Made by a program: the position numbers and the translations under genes
From: an uncultured Bacilli bacterium
Lineage (GTDB): Bacteria > Bacillota_I > Bacilli_A > RF39 > UBA660
DNA: 52,744 nucleotides
Direction of reading: 5' to 3'
Assembly: GCA_910587745.1 (NCBI GenBank)
Contig: CAJUNE010000004.1
Span: 1-52,744 of the forward strand
Notes under the pieces: generated by a model
Seen by the model: only the letters and a program-made list of their open reading frames with translations
What the model was told of the DNA's origin: nothing
Database searches by the model: none
Shown: positions 16,404-24,619 of the stretch, piece by piece
How the letters are laid out: the number at the start of each line of letters is the position of its first letter
Numbering within the stretch: position 1 is the first letter of the stretch

Positions 16404-17483
16404 ATGAAAAAGAAAAAATTAATAAATTATTTATGGTTATTTATTCCTCTAATTATTTTAATAATTATTTCATTATTAAATATGAAAATAGCAGGAAACA
16501 GTGGAAATATTTATAAAAACTACTATTTAAAACAAAGTATCTGGTTTTTAATAGGTTTTTTTATTCTTTTTATAATGAAATTTTTTAAAATTAAAATAAT
16601 ATTCAAGCATAGCTTCTTATTTTATATAATTAATATTTTATTATTAATTCTGGTCTTATTTTTCGGCAAAACCATTAATGGTTCCAAAGCCTGGTTTAAT
16701 TTTGGTTTATTTTCTTTTCAACCCAGTGAGTTAATGAAATTTACACTAGCTTTATACTTAAGTGAAAAAGCTTCTACAATGCCGAAAGGAAATATAAAAA
16801 AAGATTTTAGATTTCTTATTACTTCTATTTTTATTACATTAGTCCCCTCCCTATTTGTCTTTTTAGAGCCTGACACTGGAGCTATAATTATATATTTTCT
16901 TATTTTATTCGGAATAATTTTAATATATCGGGTTAATTATAAATGGTATATTATTATTCTCTTAATATTAAGTGTTTTTTTAGGCTGTTTCTTTTATTTA
17001 TATTATTTCAATAAAGATTTATTAATAAAACTTATAGGCACATCTTTCTTTTATCGTGTTGATAGAATACTTACATTTGTCACAGGAGATTCTTTTCAAC
17101 TTGATAGAGCTCTAATATCAATAGGAGCATCAAGTTTTTTTGGAAATAAAAATTATATATATATTCCAGAAGCCCAAACCGATTTTATTATTGCATTTAG
17201 CATAGCCAATTTTGGTATATTTGGCTTTTTAGTAATACTCATTAGTTATTTTTTATTAGATACGTACTTTTTTCATAAATTACTAAAAAGCAAAAGCATT
17301 AGAAATAAAATGTTTATATCAGCATTTTTATGTATGTTTTTATTCGCTCAGTTTGAAAATATTGGCATGAATTTAGGATTACTGCCAATAATTGGATTAC
17401 CACTGCCCTTTTTAAGTTATGGAGGAACAAACACAATTGTCTATTTCATATTTCTAGGAATTATCCTTAATTTAGATAAATAA
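16404..17483 (+). CDS. FtsW/RodA/SpoVE family peptidoglycan glycosyltransferase
   Basis: About 359 residues with ten hydrophobic helices. SEDS hallmarks are GSKAWFNFG, SFQPSELMKF, FLEPDTGAIII, PEAQTDFIIAF (the catalytic-region Asp is kept, with Gln for the usual His) and GLLPIIGLPLPFLSYGGT near the end. These proteins polymerise lipid II in the membrane with a class B penicillin-binding protein. Length and the single-copy context fit RodA or FtsW; I cannot decide which. Neither the ATG at 16404 nor the TTG at 16386 in the same frame has a Shine-Dalgarno site. A possible -10 TATGAT at 16368-16373 would give an extremely short leader. Confidence 0.88.
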   Translation: MKKKKLINYLWLFIPLIILIIISLLNMKIAGNSGNIYKNYYLKQSIWFLIGFFILFIMKFFKIKIIFKHSFLFYIINILLLILVLFFGKTINGSKAWFNFGLFSFQPSELMKFTLALYLSEKASTMPKGNIKKDFRFLITSIFITLVPSLFVFLEPDTGAIIIYFLILFGIILIYRVNYKWYIIILLILSVFLGCFFYLYYFNKDLLIKLIGTSFFYRVDRILTFVTGDSFQLDRALISIGASSFFGNKNYIYIPEAQTDFIIAFSIANFGIFGFLVILISYFLLDTYFFHKLLKSKSIRNKMFISAFLCMFLFAQFENIGMNLGLLPIIGLPLPFLSYGGTNTIVYFIFLGIILNLDK

Positions 17484-17503
17484 AATTTTTTTACAAAAAG
17501 TAC

Positions 17504-17532
17504 TTGACAAATAATTTGTTTTATAGTATCAT
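17504..17532 (+). promoter_or_regulatory. Strong sigma-A promoter of a non-coding RNA
   Basis: TTGACA (17504-17509, perfect), exactly 17 bases, then TATCAT (17527-17532, 5 of 6). No open reading frame follows; the transcript ends at the terminator at 17652-17673. Confidence 0.8.
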
Positions 17533-17537
17533 ACAAA

Positions 17538-17673
17538 ACCGAACATTTAATTTGTTTGAATATTCTTTTCCATTCTTTGATATACTTCCTTTACTTAACT
17601 AATATCAAATTCTACTAATTCAAGCGAAATAAATGTTTTAAACTTAAAAGCAAAGCCCATATTGGGCTTTTTT
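17538..17673 (+). ncRNA. ssrS: 6S RNA-like non-coding RNA
   Basis: About 136 bases between a strong promoter and an intrinsic terminator (AAAGCCCA/TGGGCTTT plus T run, 17652-17673), with no coding frame. It folds as one long rod. A closing stem pairs 17541-17561 with 17618-17638 (21 positions, one A.A mismatch, several G.U). A central bubble follows (14 bases 17562-17575 opposite 8 bases 17610-17617). A perfect terminal stem TTTGATAT/ATATCAAA (17576-17583 with 17602-17609) has an 18-base loop. This is the open-promoter mimic shape of 6S RNA, which binds the sigma-A RNA polymerase. It is shorter than the B. subtilis 6S RNAs (about 190). The RNA is well supported; the 6S identity is by shape only. 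Confidence 0.55.
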
Positions 17674-17684
17674 ATTTATATAGA

Positions 17685-17712
17685 AAAAGAACTCTAATTA
17701 TAAGAGTTCTTT
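17685..17712 (-). terminator. Bidirectional terminator between the ncRNA and cdaR
   Basis: AAAGAACTCT pairs with AGAGTTCTTT (10 bp, seven-base loop). T runs flank it on both strands, so it can end cdaA-cdaR transcription from the right and any read-through of the ncRNA from the left. Confidence 0.8.
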
Positions 17713-17716
17713 TTTT

Positions 17717-19105
17717 TTAACTAGTTGTTGAGGCATTAGTTATTCTAACTTTAACAGTTGTTCCTACTACATAATTAAGTTTAGGATCATCATTTTCAAT
17801 TTTTACAGGAACATCATATTCACCTACTCCATATCCTTCTAAATCGAGATATGCTGTGATATTTTCACTAGTAATTGAATCTATAACTGATTGTACCCCT
17901 TTAACAATAGCATTAACATTACTACTAGTTCCTACTATATTAGCAGTTAAATTACTAGAAAGATTTCGATGTGATATAACATTAGTTATATCAACTTCTT
18001 TTTGTTTTTCATCGCCAAACGTAATAGTTATAGTTGCTTTCTTTTCGCTTATTGCTCTAACACCGCTTGGTCTATTAATAGTAACATTATAAGCCTTTGT
18101 GGCATTACCTCCACTACCATCAACATTAATAGTAACAGGTACATTTGTTATACTATTTATAGATTCTTGATCACCATAAATAGTAACACTTTTAGAATTT
18201 TCATTATTAATCAAAATGGAAGCTATAGCTTTACCAGTAACTAGATTACCAGTTGTTAATACCTTAATCGGAACACTCTTAGAATAAGTATCAAGAGTAA
18301 GTGTAGCAGATAATGTTTTAGGAACAATTTCTATTCCTTCTAATATTCGACCTTTAGAATCATATGCCACAACATTGATATTATCAACTTCATAAGTACC
18401 CGCATCTTTTAAAACATCATTTTTTAAATCAATTAAAGCTTTAACTGATGCAATTTTATCAATAGCATCTTGACTACCTTTAACAACTACTTCATTATTA
18501 GAAAGTTCCACAGATTCTACACTAAGGCGTTCATTTAGATAACTTTCATTAACCAAATCATAATCTATCATTTTAGTAACACTTACTTTTTCTTTAATTG
18601 TTACTGACACATACGAAGGATCTAACTTATAATTTATTGAATCAATTGACTTAGTATAAGATAAATATACTTTATAAGCTGAATCTCTAGCTTCATAATT
18701 AGATAAATCTAAAATTACAGCATTAGTTCCAATTTGTTTAGCTAAATATATATCACTTTTACGTCCAATCAAAGTTATATCCACAGTCTCAGGAATACCT
18801 TCAACTACATAAGCTTCTTCATTATAATTAACTTTAACAGGAATATCTGATAAAACTTCTGCTTCTGATTCAACTAAATTAATTACTCTAGAATCAATAA
18901 AGACAAAAACTATAACTGCTAAAATTAAAGATACATAAATCATAAAATTAGGTCGATTAAGAATATAATCTAAAGTCAAATTATGAGCTTTCAAATATTC
19001 ACTAAATTTATAAATTATTCGACTAATTGGTGTAACTATAATTTTATCAATAACAGAATAAATAGCTCTAAAGAAACCTTTTATTAGTTTTCCTAACCAT
19101 TTCAT
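17717..19105 (-). CDS. cdaR: YbbR-domain protein, c-di-AMP synthase regulator CdaR
   Basis: 462 residues. An N-terminal amphipathic/cytoplasmic stretch, one membrane helix (about 50-70), then four YbbR-type beta repeats outside the cell (around 80-160, 165-250, 265-345, 355-455), with recurring 'VxVTI' and 'VxVKG' strands. CdaR binds CdaA through the membrane and tunes its activity. It overlaps the cdaA stop by one base (TAATG). The usual third gene of the Bacilli cluster, glmM, is absent here: a terminator follows directly. The long N-terminal extension of about 45 residues ahead of the helix is a little unusual. Confidence 0.88.
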   Translation of the reverse strand: MKWLGKLIKGFFRAIYSVIDKIIVTPISRIIYKFSEYLKAHNLTLDYILNRPNFMIYVSLILAVIVFVFIDSRVINLVESEAEVLSDIPVKVNYNEEAYVVEGIPETVDITLIGRKSDIYLAKQIGTNAVILDLSNYEARDSAYKVYLSYTKSIDSINYKLDPSYVSVTIKEKVSVTKMIDYDLVNESYLNERLSVESVELSNNEVVVKGSQDAIDKIASVKALIDLKNDVLKDAGTYEVDNINVVAYDSKGRILEGIEIVPKTLSATLTLDTYSKSVPIKVLTTGNLVTGKAIASILINNENSKSVTIYGDQESINSITNVPVTINVDGSGGNATKAYNVTINRPSGVRAISEKKATITITFGDEKQKEVDITNVISHRNLSSNLTANIVGTSSNVNAIVKGVQSVIDSITSENITAYLDLEGYGVGEYDVPVKIENDDPKLNYVVGTTVKVRITNASTTS

Positions 19106-19920
19106 TAATCTTCACCTGCGCTATCTTTAGCTTCAGCTTCATAGAACACCTCTGCTTTAGGATTAAGTCCTTCAATTAAAAGTATTCTAAATTCATCCAA
19201 AGTTAAATTATAATTAAGTTCCCCATCTATTGCAATACTAAGACGTCCATTTTCTTCTGAAACAACAAGTGCCATTGCATCACTTTCCTCAGCAATACCA
19301 AGCGCTGCTCTATGTCTAGTACCAAGTCTTTTTGAAATAGCAGGATTCATACTAGTTTTAAATACTGCACCTGCACTTGTAATACGATCTCCTTGAATAA
19401 TTACTCCTCCATCATGTAAAGGTCCATTTGGAAAGAATAAAGTTTCTAATAAATCACTAGTTAAATCTGCATAAATTTTAGTAGAAGGTTCAATATATTC
19501 TTGTAAAGATATTTCTCTTTCTACAACAATCAAAGCCCCAATACGATTTTTCTTAAAGTATTCAATCGCTTTCATTATTTCATATACAACTTTTTCTCTT
19601 TCATCAATAGTAAGTATTTTATGTCTACCAAGAAGTTGTGTTCTACCAATAGACTCTAAAACACTTCTAATTTCTGGTTGAAATATTACAATTATTGCTA
19701 AAGGTCCCCATTCAACACAATATTGTAAAATAATTCCTACTGTATATAAATTTAATAAATCACTTAATAATTTTACTATTAATATTAAAACTATACCTTT
19801 AAAAAGCAAAACCATTTTAATATTATTTTTTATATTTTTTAATATGTAATAAAAAGCTAACCATACTACGCCAATATCGATAATCTTAGTAGCAATTTCC
19901 CACATACTAGATAATGTCAT
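19105..19920 (-). CDS. cdaA: Diadenylate cyclase CdaA
   Basis: 271 residues from the ATG at 19920 (AAGGTG six bases upstream; a GTG three codons earlier overlaps the site). Three membrane helices (about 8-85) precede the DAC domain with the signature LHDGGVII and RHRAALGIAEE, both intact, so it should make c-di-AMP from two ATP. This messenger controls K+ uptake, osmolytes and wall homeostasis. It is translationally coupled to cdaR. A TATAAT at 19950-19955 on the minus strand is a likely -10 element. Confidence 0.95.
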   Translation of the reverse strand: MTLSSMWEIATKIIDIGVVWLAFYYILKNIKNNIKMVLLFKGIVLILIVKLLSDLLNLYTVGIILQYCVEWGPLAIIVIFQPEIRSVLESIGRTQLLGRHKILTIDEREKVVYEIMKAIEYFKKNRIGALIVVEREISLQEYIEPSTKIYADLTSDLLETLFFPNGPLHDGGVIIQGDRITSAGAVFKTSMNPAISKRLGTRHRAALGIAEESDAMALVVSEENGRLSIAIDGELNYNLTLDEFRILLIEGLNPKAEVFYEAEAKDSAGED

Positions 19921-19983
19921 ATATTTCACCTTACCTTTTTGCTCTTCCCATTATATCAAAAAAAGTGATATGATTCCACATTT

Positions 19984-20238
19984 TTATGAAAGTTTAGCTT
20001 GAGCCTTAAACATTCTTGTTAAAATAGCTATTAGCTCACTATCCACTACTTTACTAACATATGTATCAAAACCACTAATATATTCTTCTAATATAACTAC
20101 TTTATTTGTTACTACTTCCCGTTTTTTATTAAGTCCCATAGAAAGAAAATATTTTTTTCCATTATACATTGTCTCATTCAAAATTATATATTCTTCTTTA
20201 TTTTCGAGGACTATGATATGGTTAATTTTAAGACCCAT
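19984..20238 (-). CDS. DUF1292-like small protein
   Basis: 84 residues with the beta-rich pattern of DUF1292 (YrzB-like) proteins: 'IIVLENKEEYIILN..MYNGKKYFLSMG' followed by a short acidic-then-Val strand and a helical end. Function of the family is unknown. It starts within the stop of the coiled-coil gene upstream (TAATG), so the two are translated together. This linkage suggests a common role. The family call is by eye and tentative. Confidence 0.6.
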   Translation of the reverse strand: MGLKINHIIVLENKEEYIILNETMYNGKKYFLSMGLNKKREVVTNKVVILEEYISGFDTYVSKVVDSELIAILTRMFKAQAKLS

Positions 20239-22115
20239 TACTCATTACCTCCAGTTTTCTTTATAGTTTCAACAGGAATAATATCTACTACTTTAATAAG
20301 ATTATTACCACCTGTTGAAGATTCATTATTATCATTTTGAACTTCTTGTTCCTCTTTTTTGTTTTCAACTACTGGAACTTCTTCAATAACTTCATTTATA
20401 ACTTCGTCTATATTAGGAGTATTATTTATTGCTTCTAAGTTTTCAACTGGTGCTACAACATCAAGCTCTTCATTTGCTGAAACTTCATTAACTATTTCTA
20501 CTTCAGGATTTAAGTTTACATCTACATTTTCTTCTGATTTTACTTTATTATCTAACTCATTTAATTCCTGATCTAAAATATTGTCTATATTTTGCTCTTT
20601 TTCTTCACTTAAACTTGCTACTGGTTTTACAGAAGCTAAAGTCATTTCAATTAAATCATAAATTTCATTAGGACTTTTATCAAATTGTTTACGTGATTTT
20701 ATTTGTTTAATTTCTTCATTTATTTTTCTTAAATCTTCTTTATCTTTTTCTTCTTCAATTAAATCTTTAGTTTGAAAATTAATTAAAGTTATTTTTTGTA
20801 AACCACCAAGCTCTTTTAAATAACGACTATTTTCTGCTTCAATATTACTAACTCTTTCATTTAAAATATTAGTATCATTAATTTTATTTACTAATGTTTC
20901 TTTATATTCATTTAGTATATTGTCTATTACTTGAATTTCTTTTTGTTTCTTTACTATAGCTTGCTCTAAATTAATCTTTGTTTTAGAAGTATTTTCCTTA
21001 GTCTTAAGTAAATCTTTATAATCTTGAACTATTTTTTCTGCTTCTATAATTTCTTTTTCTAAACTATCTATTTTCTTACCTAAAACAGTACTTATATGTT
21101 CATCAATTTCAACAATTTCATTTTTAAGTTTAGCGGCTTTTTCATTATTACTTTCTATCTCTTTGTTTAAATATTCTATACGTTCTTTAATCGCTTCGCT
21201 ATTAATACCTTCATAGTTTTTACTATCAATAAGACCTGCTAATTCAATTCTAAGACTTTCCTTTTTTTCTAATTCTTCATCCAAAATTGCAGCATTATTA
21301 ATATCCATATAAGGTTTAGTTTTCACTATAGTTACTAATTCTCTTACTTTTTGTAAAGCATTCTCTACATCATTAGTCGCAATTAATTCCTTTGCATCTG
21401 CCCCAATTACACTAGCATCAGTCAGAAGTTCTAATTCTCTTTTTTGTAATTTATCTAATTCATTTTCTAAAGAAGCTAATCTTATTTCATCACTATTTTT
21501 TAAATCTTCATCAATATAAGCATTTGGATTAGTTAAACTTTCTACAACATCTTTAAGTCTACTTTCTTCATTTTCAAGTTTACTTGTAAGTTCATTTTTA
21601 GCTTGGTTATTAAGTTCAAGCTCTTTTAAAATATCATTATATTCATTTGTTTTATTTTCTAAAATATCTTTTAACTCTTTAATATTATTTGCTTCAAGAT
21701 TAAGCATATTAATATAATAATCATTTCCTTCGTTATTAGTCCTTTTAACTTCTAATATTTTAATATATTTTTCATTTCTAGATATTTTTTTCTTTAGCTC
21801 TTTTATTTCTTCATGCAAACCCTCTTCATTTGTAGCTAGAGTCTTACCACTGTTATCTATATCTTTAATCTTTCTTTTTAAACGAGTTATTTTATTTTTT
21901 AAACTTATTTCTATATTTTTATCAACTAATTCATTAGAAGCATTAAAATATCTTGAATCAGTAAGTAAACTTTTAAAGTCTTCAATTTCATTATTTTTAT
22001 TCCTAATTTGTCTTTTTAAAGATATAAGTTCTGCATTCACCTCATCCATATTTTTAAGGGATGCGCCAGCCATTTCAATTAATGTATCAATATTACTAAA
22101 AACCTCTGTATGCAT
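20238..22115 (-). CDS. Long coiled-coil protein of unknown function
   Basis: 625 residues from the ATG at 22115, with AGAGGTGG eight bases upstream (an alternative start at 22175 has no clear site). About residues 15-500 are almost unbroken heptad sequence (Glu, Lys, Leu, Asn), like the arms of SMC or EzrA proteins but without an ATPase head or a membrane helix. About 510-625 is an acidic tail rich in Glu, Asn and Val, probably disordered. It is coupled to the DUF1292-like gene and lies upstream of cdaA. A cytoskeletal or division scaffold is possible; nothing in the sequence proves it. Confidence 0.7.
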   Translation of the reverse strand: MHTEVFSNIDTLIEMAGASLKNMDEVNAELISLKRQIRNKNNEIEDFKSLLTDSRYFNASNELVDKNIEISLKNKITRLKRKIKDIDNSGKTLATNEEGLHEEIKELKKKISRNEKYIKILEVKRTNNEGNDYYINMLNLEANNIKELKDILENKTNEYNDILKELELNNQAKNELTSKLENEESRLKDVVESLTNPNAYIDEDLKNSDEIRLASLENELDKLQKRELELLTDASVIGADAKELIATNDVENALQKVRELVTIVKTKPYMDINNAAILDEELEKKESLRIELAGLIDSKNYEGINSEAIKERIEYLNKEIESNNEKAAKLKNEIVEIDEHISTVLGKKIDSLEKEIIEAEKIVQDYKDLLKTKENTSKTKINLEQAIVKKQKEIQVIDNILNEYKETLVNKINDTNILNERVSNIEAENSRYLKELGGLQKITLINFQTKDLIEEEKDKEDLRKINEEIKQIKSRKQFDKSPNEIYDLIEMTLASVKPVASLSEEKEQNIDNILDQELNELDNKVKSEENVDVNLNPEVEIVNEVSANEELDVVAPVENLEAINNTPNIDEVINEVIEEVPVVENKKEEQEVQNDNNESSTGGNNLIKVVDIIPVETIKKTGGNE

Positions 22116-22234
22116 ATCAACAGCCACCTCTTCTATTCTAACTATAAGTCTAACATAATGTGAATATTTTTGCAATAAGTTTACATTAAATTTATTACTT
22201 AAGCTACTTAAAAATTAAACTTTTAAATAAACAA

Positions 22235-22259
22235 AAAGAGAAGCTAAATCCTTCTCTTT
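22235..22259 (-). terminator. Terminator ending the phoR-side transcripts
   Basis: AAAGAGAAG/CTTCTCTTT nine-base stem with a seven-base loop and TTTTGTTTATTT behind it on the minus strand. Confidence 0.75.
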
Positions 22260-22350
22260 AAAAAGTGTGAGTTTGAGTTTATATGTTATTTTTCTTGTAT
22301 AGGTTTATAAAGTGTGTATGTTAATTCTAACTATCACTTCTCCTTTCATG
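22235..22350 (-). ncRNA. Putative small RNA or micro-peptide mRNA under PhoP control
   Basis: A -10 TATACT with three upstream TTCAC(A/T) boxes (22357-22399) would start a transcript near 22350 that ends at the terminator 22235-22259, about 115 bases. It has no standard gene. An AAAGGAG motif sits near its 5' end, and an in-frame 14-codon ATG frame begins at 22349, possibly leaderless (start MKGEVIV). The middle is C/A-rich and unstructured, as in base-pairing small RNAs. Existence of the RNA is inferred from the promoter and terminator only. Confidence 0.4.
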
Positions 22351-22356
22351 TTTATA

Positions 22357-22399
22357 AGTATACTACTAATTTGTGAATATTCTGTGAAGCTTTAGTGAA
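22357..22399 (-). promoter_or_regulatory. Three PhoP/PhoB-type direct repeats and a -10 element
   Basis: On the minus strand TTCACT (22394-22399), TTCACA (22383-22388) and TTCACA (22372-22377) recur every 11 bases, followed nine bases later by TATACT (22357-22362). An 11-base period of TT(A/C)ACA-like boxes is the binding pattern of OmpR/PhoB-family regulators, and one is encoded next door at 23810-24472. Confidence 0.55.
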
Positions 22400-22437
22400 T
22401 GTTTGATAGTTTACATCTTTTCTTTAATTTAAATAAT

Positions 22438-23826
22438 TTATTTTCTTATTTTAAAATAAAATGTAGAACCTTTTTTTAATGTACTTTTAACCCCATAATC
22501 AAATTTATGTTTAGTAAGTATTTCTTTTACAATCGAAAGTCCTATACCTGTTGACACTACATTCCTTTGATGTTTTTTATCACTCTTATAATATTTATCC
22601 CAAATATAAGGTATTTCATCTTTCTTTATTCCTTTACCAGTATCTTCAATTTCTACAATATATTCTTTTCTTGTATTCTTAACTCTAATTATAACTTTTT
22701 TATCTTCTCCTGTATAATTAATTGCATTATTAATTAAATTATATATAACCTGCATAATTTTCTTTTTATCTGCAGTCACTTCACTTTTTTCTGGCAATTC
22801 AACTATAAATTTATAATCTTCGGTAGTTTTAAGAATATCGTAGCGAGTCATAACTTCTTTAATAACTTCACACAAATCAAACTTTTCTAAAGTAAGTTCA
22901 TCCGCATTCGCTTGCATTTTTGATAAATCTAAAATATCATTAACCAAAATATTTAATCTTTCTGTTTCACCAATTATAACATTAAGATCTTTATTCATTT
23001 TATCTTTATCTTTATAAGAAATATCTCTTACCATTTCTGCATAAGCTCTAATCATAGTAAGAGGAGTTTTAAGATCATGAGAAACATTAGCCATTAAATC
23101 TCTACGTAACTCATCTATTTTAGATAAATCATTACTAACATGATTTAATGTATTAGCTAGTTCATCTATTTCTAAAACATCACTACTATCAAAGTGAATA
23201 TTATAATTACCTTCACCTAATTCTTTAGCTTTTTTAGTTATTTTTGTAATAGGTTCTGTTATCTTATTACTAAGAAAATAAGATATAAAACAAGCTAAAA
23301 CTATGACTATCAAAGTAATATAAAGAAGTTGTCCTTTTAAGACTATACTTGCTCCATCTAAATCTTCTAATGGTGAATAAATAAAAATAGTTCCATCGGG
23401 TACGTTTATTCCAGAAAGTAAAGCTTTCGTGTTATTAGTTTTATTAACAAGCTTAACATGTTGTATTTCTTTATTGGAGTTTCTAATATCATTAATTAAG
23501 TTAATAATTTGACTATTATTTTTATTAAGGCCACACCCTACCATTAAAGTATTATAAAGTATTTTATCACTTGAATCTAAATAATATTCTATGCAAACAC
23601 TATTTTCATAAGCTATCGTTTCTAATTCATTAACCATTTCTAAAGAATCTAATTTATATATATTTTTAGCAATATTCTTAATTTTTTTCGTTTGATATTT
23701 TTCATAAGAATATTTAAGCAATAAAGTTTGTGAAACCATTAAAAAAATTAAAATTGTAACACTAAAAACTATTAAATAAATTAAAGTTTTAAAATTGATA
23801 CTACTAATTTTATTCCCGAATCTCAA
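22438..23826 (-). CDS. Membrane sensor histidine kinase, PhoR-like
   Basis: 462 residues. Helix 1 is at about 13-35, an extracytoplasmic sensor at 37-165, helix 2 at 168-186, then HAMP, the phospho-acceptor helix NVSHDLKTPLT (His250) and the ATPase with NLINNAINY (N box), EDTGKGIK (G1) and GIGLSIVK (G2). All catalytic motifs are present. It overlaps the response-regulator gene upstream by 17 bases. The pair resembles PhoPR-type phosphate or envelope systems; the 11-base TTCACA boxes nearby support a PhoP-like DNA target. The stimulus cannot be read from the sequence. Confidence 0.9.
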   Translation of the reverse strand: MRFGNKISSINFKTLIYLIVFSVTILIFLMVSQTLLLKYSYEKYQTKKIKNIAKNIYKLDSLEMVNELETIAYENSVCIEYYLDSSDKILYNTLMVGCGLNKNNSQIINLINDIRNSNKEIQHVKLVNKTNNTKALLSGINVPDGTIFIYSPLEDLDGASIVLKGQLLYITLIVIVLACFISYFLSNKITEPITKITKKAKELGEGNYNIHFDSSDVLEIDELANTLNHVSNDLSKIDELRRDLMANVSHDLKTPLTMIRAYAEMVRDISYKDKDKMNKDLNVIIGETERLNILVNDILDLSKMQANADELTLEKFDLCEVIKEVMTRYDILKTTEDYKFIVELPEKSEVTADKKKIMQVIYNLINNAINYTGEDKKVIIRVKNTRKEYIVEIEDTGKGIKKDEIPYIWDKYYKSDKKHQRNVVSTGIGLSIVKEILTKHKFDYGVKSTLKKGSTFYFKIRK

Positions 23827-24472
23827 GTTTATACCCCATTCCTCTAATAGTTTTAATTATATCTCTATATTTACCCAAATTATTTCTAAGTGTTTTTACA
23901 TGTGTATCAACAGTACGTTCATCTCCAAAAAAATCATATCCCCATACACTAGCTAAAATAGTTTCTCTAGATAAAGCTATATTTTTATTTTGAAATAAAT
24001 ATTTTAATAAATCATATTCTTTTGGAGTTAACATAACTAATTCTTTATCAATTGTTACTTCATGAGCCGAATCATTTAATTCTAAAGATTGATATTTATA
24101 TGTAATAACTTCATTTTGTAATCTTTTTGTTACTGCTTTAATTCTAGCTACTAATTCTTTTGGTGAAAAAGGCTTAGTGACATAATCATCAATTCCCAAA
24201 TCAAAACCAATTAATTTATCAAATTCTTCACTTCTTGCTGACAATACAATAAAGGGAATCTCTTTTATTTTTTTAATTTCTTTTATTGCCTGATAACCAT
24301 CCATTTTAGGCATCATTATATCCATAATAATCAAATCAATATCATTATTTTTTACAACATCTATTGCGTCTAAACCGTTACTAGCTTCCAACACTTCATA
24401 ATTATCCATTAACAAATATTCTCTTATAACATCTCTAATTAAAGTTTCGTCATCACATACTAAAATTTTCAT
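23810..24472 (-). CDS. OmpR/PhoB-family response regulator
   Basis: 220 residues. The receiver domain has acidic pocket DDE (7-9), the phospho-acceptor Asp51 in IIMDIMMPKMDG, and Lys in VTKPF. The C-terminal winged helix (about 125-220) shows LTPKEYDLLKYL and RTVDTHVKTLRNNLG. It is the first gene of the two-gene operon. Its promoter carries two TTCA(C/T) boxes 11 bases apart ahead of a perfect TATAAT, which suggests autoregulation. The same box type occurs in triplicate after the kinase gene (22357-22399). Confidence 0.93.
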   Translation of the reverse strand: MKILVCDDETLIRDVIREYLLMDNYEVLEASNGLDAIDVVKNNDIDLIIMDIMMPKMDGYQAIKEIKKIKEIPFIVLSARSEEFDKLIGFDLGIDDYVTKPFSPKELVARIKAVTKRLQNEVITYKYQSLELNDSAHEVTIDKELVMLTPKEYDLLKYLFQNKNIALSRETILASVWGYDFFGDERTVDTHVKTLRNNLGKYRDIIKTIRGMGYKLEIRE

Positions 24473-24493
24473 GGCATCACTTCCTAAGTATAT

Positions 24494-24523
24494 ATTATAA
24501 CAGATTTGTGAAAAATAAATGAA
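24494..24523 (-). promoter_or_regulatory. Promoter of the two-component operon with PhoP-like boxes
   Basis: TTCATT (24518-24523) and TTCACA (24507-24512), 11 bases apart, then TATAAT (24494-24499) on the minus strand, about 20 bases before the response-regulator start. Confidence 0.6.
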
Positions 24524-24599
24524 AATTTATATACATTTCCACCTTTTTAAATGTATTATAAGTTTTTTGTTTTTGTTAAAAATACCATTCTATATAAAA

Positions 24600-24619
24600 A
24601 AGAGATATTTCTATCTCTT
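24600..24619 (-). terminator. Terminator at the end of the Pro-rich membrane protein gene
   Basis: AAGAGATA/TATCTCTT stem with a GAAA loop and a T run on the minus strand; its 5' arm overlaps the TAA stop (24618-24620). Confidence 0.8.
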
